Below, piece by piece: positions 6,367 through 13,491 of a stretch of DNA of 13,491 nt; position 1 is the first letter of the stretch, and each line of letters opens with the position of its first letter. Where the stretch lies: positions 1-13,491 of the forward strand of contig CAZWMK010000063.1 in assembly GCA_964635065.1 (NCBI GenBank), read 5' to 3'. Below the pieces are notes generated by a model. The model saw only the letters and a list, made by a program, of their open reading frames with translations, was not told the origin of the DNA and made no database searches. Source of the stretch: CAZWMK01 sp964635065 (GTDB taxonomy: Bacteria > Pseudomonadota > Alphaproteobacteria > Sphingomonadales > Sphingomonadaceae). The position numbers and the translations under genes are program-made.

Positions 6367-6831
6367 TCAGGCGCCCGGCGGATCAGCGATCATCGCCGTG
6401 AAATTGGCCTGTGCGGCCAGCTTGCCAGCGACATAGGCCTTGCCGGCAAATTTGCAGACGCTTGCGCGCTTTTGCACAAATTCGACATGCAGTTCCAGCA
6501 GGCAGCCCGGCTCGACCGGGGCGCGGAATTTCGCTTCCTCGATCGACATGAAATAGACCAGCTTGCCGCTTCCAGCGAGGTTGAGCGACTTGACCGCCAG
6601 CACGCCGGCAGTCTGCGCCAGTGCCTCGATGATCAGCACGCCCGGCATGATCGGGCGCGCCGGAAAGTGCCCGGCGAAAAAGGCTTCGTTGATCGTCACC
6701 GCCTTGATGCCACGGGCCGACTGGTCGAGGACAATGTCCTCGACCCGATCGACGAGCAACATCGGATAGCGATGCGGGATCAGGTCCATGATCGCGCGGA
6801 CATCAACCGCGCCCGCTGCTTCCCCGCTCAC
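6367..6831 (-). CDS. fabZ: 3-hydroxyacyl-[acyl-carrier-protein] dehydratase
   Basis: This 154-residue hot-dog-fold enzyme dehydrates 3-hydroxyacyl-ACP in fatty acid elongation in the cytoplasm. The typical start region IMDLIPHRYPMLLVDRV is present. The active-site segment AGHFPARPIMPGVL follows, with catalytic His55 and the expected Glu69 in IIEALAQ. The length is normal for the family. The start is GTG, overlapping the skp stop as GTGA (6828-6831). The next ATG would cut into the conserved N-terminus. It is the last gene of the envelope operon. In many Gram-negatives lpxD precedes and lpxA follows this gene; both are absent here. Confidence 0.96.
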   Translation of the reverse strand: MSGEAAGAVDVRAIMDLIPHRYPMLLVDRVEDIVLDQSARGIKAVTINEAFFAGHFPARPIMPGVLIIEALAQTAGVLAVKSLNLAGSGKLVYFMSIEEAKFRAPVEPGCLLELHVEFVQKRASVCKFAGKAYVAGKLAAQANFTAMIADPPGA

Positions 6832-7400
6832 TTCTTGGCCGGTTCCGCAGGCGGCGTGATGCTGACCGACGGCAGCTTGGCGTTCAGACGGCTGATCACT
6901 TCATTCGTCACGTCGATCGACGCGGCGATCGCAAGGGTCGCATCCTGACTGATCACCAGCTGGGCATTGCGTTCGCGCATCAGCTGCGTGATGATCGGGT
7001 TGACGTTGTCGAAGATCTGCTTGCGGACATAGGCCAGCGAACGGCCATAATCCTGCTCACGCCCGCGCAGCTCGTTTTCGGCAGTGACCTGACGGCTCTG
7101 CAGATCCTTCACCTTCGCCTGGAAGGCTTCCTGCGCCATCGACGCACGCGCTTTTTGCAGCGTTTCCGCTTCGTTGCGGAACTGGTCGCCAAGTGTTTTC
7201 GCGCGCGCCTGGACACTGTCGAGCTTGCTCTTCAGCTGAGTCTGGGCATTGCGGCCAGCAGCAGATTCGGTGCCGATGCGGTCCATGTCGACAACAAGGA
7301 TGGCTGCCTGCGCGGCCTGGGCCTGTGCCATCGACGGAAGCGAGACGCTGCCTGCCAAGGTCAGCGAAGCAATAGCTGCGGCTTTGAAGATCGTCTTCAT
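6828..7400 (-). CDS. skp: OmpH/Skp-family periplasmic chaperone
   Basis: This 190-residue protein has a clear signal peptide (MKTIFKAAAIASLTLAGSVS, then LPSMAQA, cleavage near residue 27). The mature protein starts with the typical ILVVDMDRIGTESAAGR. A long charged coiled coil of about residues 60-130 forms the tentacles that hold unfolded outer-membrane proteins in the Skp trimer. The C-terminal part includes MRERNAQLVISQDATLAIAASIDVTNEVI, as in OmpH proteins. The gene starts two bases after the last base of the bamA stop and overlaps the fabZ start, so it is co-expressed with its functional partner bamA. Confidence 0.93.
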   Translation of the reverse strand: MKTIFKAAAIASLTLAGSVSLPSMAQAQAAQAAILVVDMDRIGTESAAGRNAQTQLKSKLDSVQARAKTLGDQFRNEAETLQKARASMAQEAFQAKVKDLQSRQVTAENELRGREQDYGRSLAYVRKQIFDNVNPIITQLMRERNAQLVISQDATLAIAASIDVTNEVISRLNAKLPSVSITPPAEPAKK

Positions 7401-7401
7401 A

Positions 7402-9915
7402 TCAGAATGATGTCCCTACGTTGAACTGGAAGAGTTGCGTTTGGTCGCCATCAACTTTGATCAGCGCCTTGGCGACGTCAATGCGGAATGGGCCGAATGG
7501 TGAGTTCCACGAGACGCCCATGCCGACAGACAGGCGTGGTTTCAGGCTGTCCCCCGGATAGGTCTCGAGAATGGACTGGGTCGTGCCATCCGCCGCTGTG
7601 TAGCTGCGGATGATGTCGGTGCGCTTGGCCTTGGTGTCCCAGAGCGCACCGAAGTCCATGAAGGCCGACGGGCGCAGGCCCAGTTCCGAACCGGCGGCAC
7701 CCAGCGGGATTTCCATTTCGGCCCGGCCGACATAGTAAACGTCGCCGCCCAAAGCGTCGTCGATCCACTGGTCCTTGTCGGTGGTGACCACGCCATTGAC
7801 AATGGCCTTGCGGATCGAGCGAGGACCGATGCCACGGATGTCGAAGCCGCGGAACCGCGGTTCGCCAAGGAAGAAACGGTCGGTCAGGCGGATATTGTCC
7901 CCGCCCCAACCGCGAATATAGCCCGCTTCGCCATTGAGGCTGAAAATGAACCCGCTTTCGCCAAGGCCCCAGTATTTGGCGGCTTCGGCACGGGTCCGGA
8001 TATATTGCACGCCGCCACCGACACCGGCGAAATCCTGGCTGAAGACGAAGCGGTGGCCGCGCGAGGGGCGCAGGCGATTGTTCAGATTGTCAAAGGCAAG
8101 ACTGAAGCCCAGCGATGAGGTTGTGCGTTTGCCAATGGCATCACAAAGGAAAATCCCGGCCTTGAAGGGATCGCAGGTGCCGTTGGTAAAGAACAGCCCT
8201 TCGTCGAGCGAAACGTCGTCATAGGTCAGGCCATAACGGAAGGACGCTGCCCAGAACTCGGTGATCGGGAAGCCGACCCGGAGTTGCATGCCTGTCGACG
8301 TCTGACTGTAGGTAGTGTCTCGGTCATTGCGCGACGTGAAACGGAAACTGTCATAATCGCGGCGGAAGATGTCGCCGCCCAGCGCCAGATTGCGTCCGAA
8401 CAGATATGGCTCGGTAAAGCCCAGTTCGACCGACTTGGAGTAGCTGGAGATATTGAACGACGAACGCAGTTCCTGGGATTTGCCAAGGAAGTTGCGTTCG
8501 CGGATCGACAGATTGACGATGAAACGCTCGATCGACGAGAAACCGGCCGACACCTGAAGTTCACCCGTCGGCTTTTCCTCGACATTGACTTCAAGCACAA
8601 CCTTGTCCGGACCGGAGCCGGGCTTTTGATCGATTTCCAGCTTTTCCTGGAAAAAGCCGAGAGACTGGATGCGGTCGCGTGAGCGCTTCACCTTGAAACT
8701 GTTGAACGCATCGCCTTCGGCCAGACGAAACTCGCGACGGACGACATGATCCTTGGTGCGGACATTACCGTTGATGTCGATCCGCTCGACATAAACGCGC
8801 GGCGTTTCGTTGATGACGAAGGTCACGCCCATTTCGCGCGCGTCCTTGTCGCGCATGAACTGCGGCCTGATATCCGCGAATGCATAACCACGCAGACCGG
8901 CCGTTTCATTCAGGCTGGTGACTGTGTCTTCGATCTTCTTGGCGTCATACCAGTCGCCCTTGTCGATCTTGATCAGCTTGCTGAACTCGTCCGGTTTCAG
9001 GTCGCGGACTTCGCTCTGGGTATCGACATCGCCAAATTTGTACCGATCGCCTTCCTCAATGACATAGGTGAGGATGAAATCCTCGCGATTGGGCGCAAGT
9101 TCAGCCACCGACGAGCCGACACGGAAATCCGCATAGCCATTCGTCAGATAATATTGCCGCATCTTCTGCTGGTCATAGGCCGAACGATCGGGATCGTAGG
9201 TATCGTTCGATGTCAGGAAACGCCACCAGCGCGCTTCACGCGTCACCATCTCGCCACGGAGATCGCCATCGGAAAATTTTTCGTTTCCGATGATGTTGAT
9301 GGCCCGCACCTTGGATTTCGGCCCGTCCTGGATCTCGAACACGACATCGACGCGGTTCTGTTCAAGCTGGACGATCTTCGGGACGACGTTGGCCGCAAAA
9401 CGCCCCTTGCGACGATAAAGTTCAAGGATGCGCGCAACGTCGGCGCTGGCCTTGGAGCGGGTGAAGATCTGGCGCGGCGCCAGGCGGATTTCCTCGCGGA
9501 TCTTGTCTTCCTTGATCCGCTTGTTGCCCTCGAGGAGAATGCGGTTGATGACCGGATTCTCCCGCACTTCGATGGTCAGCCGTCCATCAATGTCACGGAT
9601 GGTGACGTCCGAGAACAGTTCGGTCGCATAGAGCGCCTTGAGCGCGGTATCGAGCTTTTCACGATCATAGGTTTCGCCAGTCGCCAGCGTGATGTAGCTG
9701 CGCACGGTTTCCGGTTCGAGCCGTTCGTTACCAACGACGGAAATGGCGCGGATCACTGCATTCGGGGCAGGTGCAACCTGAGCTGGCCCGGCAGGTGCAG
9801 CTGTGGGTGCCTGCTGTGCATGGGCGGGCGCGGAAATCATCGCCCCTGCGGACGCGCCCAGCAACAGCGCAGCCGTCAAAATGCGTACACCCTTGATGAC
9901 TTGCTGTTCACTCAC
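7402..9915 (-). CDS. bamA: Outer-membrane protein assembly factor BamA
   Basis: BamA is the core of the BAM complex, which inserts beta-barrel proteins into the outer membrane. From GTG 9915 the protein has 837 residues. A signal peptide comes first (cleavage after AHA, residue 33), then a Pro/Ala-rich linker. Five POTRA domains follow from about residue 54 (VIRAISVVGNERLEPETVR). The barrel runs from about residue 447 to the end (VGTSF, terminal Phe). The conserved RGF lid-loop motif is at R689-F691. A Cys pair (C581, C591) lies in the barrel half. The start is uncertain. GTG 9915 has GAAGGG 9 bases upstream and gives an ordinary signal peptide. ATG 9960 and ATG 9948 give a long, acidic extension with poor ribosome-site spacing. 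Confidence 0.95.
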   Translation of the reverse strand: MSEQQVIKGVRILTAALLLGASAGAMISAPAHAQQAPTAAPAGPAQVAPAPNAVIRAISVVGNERLEPETVRSYITLATGETYDREKLDTALKALYATELFSDVTIRDIDGRLTIEVRENPVINRILLEGNKRIKEDKIREEIRLAPRQIFTRSKASADVARILELYRRKGRFAANVVPKIVQLEQNRVDVVFEIQDGPKSKVRAINIIGNEKFSDGDLRGEMVTREARWWRFLTSNDTYDPDRSAYDQQKMRQYYLTNGYADFRVGSSVAELAPNREDFILTYVIEEGDRYKFGDVDTQSEVRDLKPDEFSKLIKIDKGDWYDAKKIEDTVTSLNETAGLRGYAFADIRPQFMRDKDAREMGVTFVINETPRVYVERIDINGNVRTKDHVVRREFRLAEGDAFNSFKVKRSRDRIQSLGFFQEKLEIDQKPGSGPDKVVLEVNVEEKPTGELQVSAGFSSIERFIVNLSIRERNFLGKSQELRSSFNISSYSKSVELGFTEPYLFGRNLALGGDIFRRDYDSFRFTSRNDRDTTYSQTSTGMQLRVGFPITEFWAASFRYGLTYDDVSLDEGLFFTNGTCDPFKAGIFLCDAIGKRTTSSLGFSLAFDNLNNRLRPSRGHRFVFSQDFAGVGGGVQYIRTRAEAAKYWGLGESGFIFSLNGEAGYIRGWGGDNIRLTDRFFLGEPRFRGFDIRGIGPRSIRKAIVNGVVTTDKDQWIDDALGGDVYYVGRAEMEIPLGAAGSELGLRPSAFMDFGALWDTKAKRTDIIRSYTAADGTTQSILETYPGDSLKPRLSVGMGVSWNSPFGPFRIDVAKALIKVDGDQTQLFQFNVGTSF

Positions 9916-9964
9916 GCCTGACGGCCCTTCTTCGCGATAATATGTCATGCCTTGGTTCATCCTG

Positions 9965-11098
9965 TCAGGCTTGACCAAGCAGCTTCGTCAGATGATCGAA
10001 TAAGCCAAATGATGCAAGGTCGTTCCACGTCAGGATGACCATCAGCGACACAAGCATCGCAAAGCCCGACATGAACGCCCACTCCTGCACCTTGGCATTA
10101 ACGGGTTGCCGCCGCACCGCCTCGATGGCGTACATCAGCAAATGCCCGCCATCCAGCATGGGAATTGGCAGAAGGTTGATGAACCCGAGATTTATCGAGA
10201 TCAGGGCCATGAGATAAACGAAATTCGGCAGGCCCAGCGACGCCTGCTGACCGGAATATTGTGCGATCTTGACCGGGCCGCCCAGTTCCTTGACCGAGCG
10301 GGTGCCACTGACAACCTGATACAAGGTGCGCGCCATCGACTTGGTCATCATGACCACTTCAACAGCGCCATAATGTACGGATTCAAAGAGATTGCGTTCA
10401 ACAATAACCGAATCAGGGCGCGCGATGCCAATCCGGCCAATGTAAAAAACATTGCCGAAACGATCTTCCTCGCGGATGCGCTCCGGGGTGATTTCGCTCT
10501 CGAACAGACGTCCATCGCGACGATAGGCGAATGGCAGCGGCTCGCCGGGGCGGATGCTCACGATCGCGCTGACATCCTCGAAGCGGTCGACCGCCTTTCC
10601 TGCCACGCTGACGATCAGATCGCCTTCGCGCAGCCCCGCAGCGGCCGCCGGTGATTGCGGCATAACCATGTGGATCTGCGCCGGCGTATAGCTGTGGCCA
10701 TAGCTCCAGATGAAAGTGGCATAGACAAGGATCGCAAAAAGGAAGTTCGTCACGGGTCCTGCCAGAACAATCAGTGCCCGCTGCCACAGCGGCTTTGCGC
10801 TGAAGGTGACGGACCGCTCTTCCGGAGACAGGTGATCCAGGCTACCCGGCGCGCTGGCCGCGTTTAAATCACCAGCAAATCGCACATAACCGCCCAGCGG
10901 TAACATGCAGATTTTCCAGCGCGTGCCGCGCTTGTCATTCCAGCCAACAAGTTCGCGACCAAAACCGATGGCGAACTGGTCGGCCTTCACGCCAAAGGTC
11001 CGTCCGGCAAGATAATGCCCCAGTTCGTGCACGAACACGAGCGGGCCGATCATCGCGACGAACATCAGCAACGTGAAGAAAAAACCTGGCTGATCCAA
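9965..11098 (-). CDS. rseP: Site-2 protease family zinc metalloprotease RseP
   Basis: This 377-residue intramembrane protease cuts transmembrane anti-sigma factors or leftover signal peptides in the inner membrane. The first helix carries the zinc-binding HELGH at residues 24-28. The second catalytic motif, INLLPIPMLDGGHLL, has its metal-binding Asp at residue 316. A PDZ domain lies near residues 125-200 (MPQSPAAAAGLREGDLIVSV). Only one clear PDZ is visible, fewer than the two in E. coli RseP, which fits the shorter length. The start is TTG 11098, the only nearby start codon that keeps the whole first helix, with a purine-rich AGGAAAGAGA upstream. It follows dxr by 15 bases. Confidence 0.94.
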   Translation of the reverse strand: MDQPGFFFTLLMFVAMIGPLVFVHELGHYLAGRTFGVKADQFAIGFGRELVGWNDKRGTRWKICMLPLGGYVRFAGDLNAASAPGSLDHLSPEERSVTFSAKPLWQRALIVLAGPVTNFLFAILVYATFIWSYGHSYTPAQIHMVMPQSPAAAAGLREGDLIVSVAGKAVDRFEDVSAIVSIRPGEPLPFAYRRDGRLFESEITPERIREEDRFGNVFYIGRIGIARPDSVIVERNLFESVHYGAVEVVMMTKSMARTLYQVVSGTRSVKELGGPVKIAQYSGQQASLGLPNFVYLMALISINLGFINLLPIPMLDGGHLLMYAIEAVRRQPVNAKVQEWAFMSGFAMLVSLMVILTWNDLASFGLFDHLTKLLGQA

Positions 11099-11113
11099 TT
11101 TTCGTCTCTTTCC

Positions 11114-12274
11114 TCAGGCCGCGCGATGAATGGCGCGCACGGCGGCGATACGGCGCGCCACGTCGTCAACGGCCCGAACATCCTCAAGCGAATGGACAGG
11201 TGTGTGCGGCACCTCAGTCATGACGTCGGTCACGATAGCAGCAATATCGAGAAAACCGATAGCCCCATCGAGAAAAGCCTGCACCGCAACTTCATTGGCC
11301 GCATTCAGCACGACCGGAACCGACCCGCCTGCGACAAGCGCTGCACGGGCCAGATCAAGGGCCGGAAAGCGTTGCCTGTCAGGGGCTTCGAAGGTCAGCT
11401 GCGCCGTTGCGACAAGGTCGAGGGGCGCGCAAGGAGTTTCGATCCGTTCCGGCCAGCCAAGGGCGTAACCGATCGGCGTCCTCATGTCAGGCGTCCCAAG
11501 CTGGGCCAGCAACGAACCATCGCGATATTCGACGAAGCTGTGCACGACTGATTGCGGATGAACCACGACGTCAAGCTGTTCGGGGCGCACCGGAAACAGA
11601 TGATAGGCCTCGATTAATTCCAGCCCCTTGTTCATAAGGGTAGCGGAATCAACCGATATCTTTGCCCCCATCGACCAGACCGGATGGCTGACTGCCTGAG
11701 CGCGGGTCGCTCTGCGCATGTCTTCGACAGAGGCCGTCCGGAAAGGCCCGCCCGATGCCGTCAGGATAATGCGCCTGACGCTTTCAGGCTGCTTGAAATC
11801 AAAAACCTGGAAAATAGCGTTATGTTCGCTATCGACGGGCAACAGTATCGTGCCATTGCGCCGAGCCGTCTCGACCACAATATCACCGGCACAAACCAGC
11901 GATTCCTTGTTGGCAATGGCCACGATCCCGCCCTGCTCAACGGCTTTCAGCGTGGGCGCAAGACCGGCAGCGCCCACAATGGCTGCCATCACCCAGTCCG
12001 CCGGGCGCGCCGCTGCCTCAATCAGAGCGGCCGATCCTGCCGACGTCTCGACCCCGGTACCGGCCAGTGCATCACGCAGCGCTGGCAAGGCGGATTCATC
12101 AGCGACAACAGCGATCTGCGGGCGCAGCAAGCGGGCCTGGGCGGCCAGCGTCTTCCAGTCGCCATTGGCGGTCAGGGCAACAACAGGCCAGCGCCGGGGA
12201 TCGCGCGCGACAAGATCGATGGTCGATTTGCCGATCGACCCGGTCGCGCCGAATATACTGACACTACGCTGCAT
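11114..12274 (-). CDS. dxr: 1-deoxy-D-xylulose 5-phosphate reductoisomerase
   Basis: This 386-residue enzyme converts 1-deoxyxylulose 5-phosphate to methylerythritol 4-phosphate with NADPH, the first committed step of the MEP isoprenoid pathway. The nucleotide-binding GATGSIG is at residues 9-15. The substrate-site segment ANKESLV follows. The metal ligands D148 and E150 lie in DSEHNAIF, and E219 lies in MNKGLELIEA. The flexible-loop region HPVWSMGAKISVDSAT is intact. The ATG overlaps the cdsA stop by one base (TGATG). Placement beside uppS makes sense because UppS consumes the isoprenoid units that this pathway supplies. Confidence 0.97.
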   Translation of the reverse strand: MQRSVSIFGATGSIGKSTIDLVARDPRRWPVVALTANGDWKTLAAQARLLRPQIAVVADESALPALRDALAGTGVETSAGSAALIEAAARPADWVMAAIVGAAGLAPTLKAVEQGGIVAIANKESLVCAGDIVVETARRNGTILLPVDSEHNAIFQVFDFKQPESVRRIILTASGGPFRTASVEDMRRATRAQAVSHPVWSMGAKISVDSATLMNKGLELIEAYHLFPVRPEQLDVVVHPQSVVHSFVEYRDGSLLAQLGTPDMRTPIGYALGWPERIETPCAPLDLVATAQLTFEAPDRQRFPALDLARAALVAGGSVPVVLNAANEVAVQAFLDGAIGFLDIAAIVTDVMTEVPHTPVHSLEDVRAVDDVARRIAAVRAIHRAA

Positions 12275-13071
12275 CAGCGAAAAGCCAAAATCATTGCGGC
12301 CGCCACAGCCACCGGAACCAGGCCATCAAGCCGGTCAAGAATGCCGCCATGCCCTGGGAACAATTTGCCCGAATCCTTCACGCCGACGCGACGTTTCAAC
12401 CAGGATTCAAAAAAGTCACCTGTCTGGGCCAAAATGGCCGCCACCAATCCGCCAGCCACATAAAGCCAGATGCGGTCGCCATCGGCCCAGCCAAACTGCA
12501 CGGAAAGCAGGCCGCTGGCCAGCCCTGCCCCCGCCATGCCGCCTGACAGGCCCGACCATGTCTTGGACGGACTGATTGCAGGCGCAATCTTGGGGCCACC
12601 CAATGTGCGACCGGCGAAATAGGCGCAGATATCGGTCGCCCACACCACCGCCAACGTCCAGAGCACAAAATACATGCCCTGCGGCTGTTCGCGCATCCAG
12701 ATCAGGGCGGCAGCAGGCAGGCCGGCATAGGCCAGCCCCATGGCGGCCGCGGCATAACTGGCTTGCTTGACGCCATGGACCAGCGCCAGAAACAATGACG
12801 CCGCAAGGATGCCGATCATCACGGCGATAAAGGTTTCACGACTGGGTGCAACAGCCACGATGGCAAGGGAAATGGCCAGAATGGCCTGCATGAACAGACG
12901 CAAGCGGCTCGGTGCGGGCAGAAGTCCTACCCATTCACGCACCATCAGAGCCGCGCCAATCAAAACCATCACGGCAAAGAACAAGCCACCGAGCCAGACA
13001 TCGGAAAGCGCCACTGCAACAAGCAACACACCCGTGATGATACGGGGCAGAAGATCGGATTTTTCCATCAT
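12274..13071 (-). CDS. cdsA: Phosphatidate cytidylyltransferase (CDP-diglyceride synthase)
   Basis: This 265-residue integral membrane enzyme makes CDP-diacylglycerol from phosphatidic acid and CTP, the branch point for phospholipids. Several hydrophobic segments fill the first 200 residues. The C-terminal family signature is complete: S-x-L-K-R, then K-D-S-G-K, then PGHGG-I-L-D-R-L-D, with the metal-binding acidic residues. The start is ATG 13071 (MMEKSDLLPRI), one base after the uppS stop, with GAGG 5 bases upstream. A second ATG follows immediately. The open frame continues upstream to 13374 inside uppS but encodes Arg/Ser-rich sequence unlike any CdsA. Confidence 0.95.
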   Translation of the reverse strand: MMEKSDLLPRIITGVLLVAVALSDVWLGGLFFAVMVLIGAALMVREWVGLLPAPSRLRLFMQAILAISLAIVAVAPSRETFIAVMIGILAASLFLALVHGVKQASYAAAAMGLAYAGLPAAALIWMREQPQGMYFVLWTLAVVWATDICAYFAGRTLGGPKIAPAISPSKTWSGLSGGMAGAGLASGLLSVQFGWADGDRIWLYVAGGLVAAILAQTGDFFESWLKRRVGVKDSGKLFPGHGGILDRLDGLVPVAVAAAMILAFR

Positions 13072-13072
13072 G

Positions 13073-13491
13073 TCAGCCTCTGACGCCCCCATAGCGCCGG
13101 TCGCGCTGACGATAGCTCTCGACGGCGTCGGCCAGTGCCGTCGCATCGAAATCCGGCCAGAAGGCATCCGTAAAATAAAGTTCGGCATAGGCCGCCTGCC
13201 ACAGCAGGAAATTGGACAGGCGAACCTCGCCCGATGTGCGGATGACGAGATCCGGGTCGGGAATGTCGCCAGTGTCGAGGTGGCGCGCCAAGAGATCCGC
13301 ATCAACGCGGCCGGGATCGACTTCGCCGCGCACAGCCGCTTCGGCAATCTGCCGGGCCGCACGGACGATTTCATCGCGGGCGCCGTAATTCAACGCGACA
13401 ACAAGGTTGAGACCATTGTTTTTCGCGGTCTGGAGTGCCGCACGATCCGCCAGATCCGCGATATCCGGACCAAAGCGCTTATAGTCGCCGA
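13073..13491 (-). CDS. uppS: Undecaprenyl diphosphate synthase (di-trans,poly-cis), C-terminal part
   Basis: This is the 3' part of the gene: 138 residues and the stop are visible, and the 5' part runs off the right edge. The visible start-like ATG at 13393 is internal, because the frame stays open to the edge and reads GDYKRFGPDIADLADR before LVVALNYGARDEIV. The conserved C-terminal motif RTSGEVRLSNFLLWQ, followed by AYAELYFTD and FWPDF, is diagnostic. The enzyme extends farnesyl diphosphate to the C55 carrier lipid used in peptidoglycan and polysaccharide synthesis. The N-terminal catalytic HGNxRW motif is not in the window. It heads the visible part of the envelope operon. Confidence 0.95.
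   Translation of the reverse strand, partial: GDYKRFGPDIADLADRAALQTAKNNGLNLVVALNYGARDEIVRAARQIAEAAVRGEVDPGRVDADLLARHLDTGDIPDPDLVIRTSGEVRLSNFLLWQAAYAELYFTDAFWPDFDATALADAVESYRQRDRRYGGVRG

Noticed and set aside
8746..9921. Open frame of 391 codons on the + strand opposite bamA
   Set aside because: It is the mirror of a GC-rich coding strand. It has no recognisable domain, no ribosome site, and lies entirely inside the unambiguous bamA gene.
9961..9978. TTG 9978 as the bamA start
   Set aside because: It overlaps the rseP stop, lacks a ribosome site, and would put about 50 residues before signal cleavage.
11684..12463. 259-codon plus-strand frame across dxr and cdsA
   Set aside because: It crosses two real genes on the other strand and encodes low-complexity Arg/Pro/Ser-rich sequence.
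13072..13374. N-terminal extension of cdsA inside uppS
   Set aside because: The extended sequence is Arg/Ser-rich, out of frame with uppS, and unlike CdsA. ATG 13071 with GAGG upstream fits the family.

Overview
The window is about 13.5 kb of compact, GC-rich bacterial chromosome and reads as an alphaproteobacterium, most likely a sphingomonad (Sphingomonadales). The reasons are the gene order uppS-cdsA-dxr-rseP-bamA-skp-fabZ with no lpxD or lpxA, the form of BtuB, and a MoxR/CoxE-type VWA gene pair. The order assignment is inference, because no 16S or tRNA gene lies in the window. I see no mobile element, CRISPR array, tRNA or rRNA.

Region 1 (1-1307, + strand): the last codons of a MoxR-type AAA ATPase gene, then its VWA-domain partner, ending at a bidirectional terminator. 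Region 2 (1337-1966): rpmE (ribosomal protein bL31) on the minus strand, with a small hairpin in its leader. It is divergent from a cobalamin riboswitch. Plausible sigma-70-type promoters for both directions share about 70 bases. Region 3 (1687-6347, + strand): a riboswitch-led vitamin B12 uptake operon, btuB-btuF-btuC-btuD. It encodes the outer-membrane TonB-dependent receptor, periplasmic binding protein, inner-membrane permease and ATPase. All genes overlap, and a second bidirectional terminator closes the operon. Region 4 (6367 to the right edge, - strand): the envelope housekeeping operon. In transcription order it is uppS (5' end outside the window), cdsA, dxr, rseP, bamA, skp and fabZ. 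Gaps or overlaps are a few bases throughout, so translational coupling is likely.

Together the genes cover B12 import across both membranes, undecaprenyl-phosphate and isoprenoid precursor supply, phospholipid precursor synthesis, fatty acid elongation, outer-membrane protein assembly and regulated intramembrane proteolysis. The lack of lpxD/lpxA around fabZ fits an organism whose outer membrane carries glycosphingolipids instead of lipopolysaccharide.

Most of the window is recognisable housekeeping or transport, and I find no convincing new system. The points most worth a second look are the riboswitch expression platform (a repeated GACGAC with one shared complement), the rpmE leader hairpin, the lpx-free envelope operon, and the unusual ends of BtuB.
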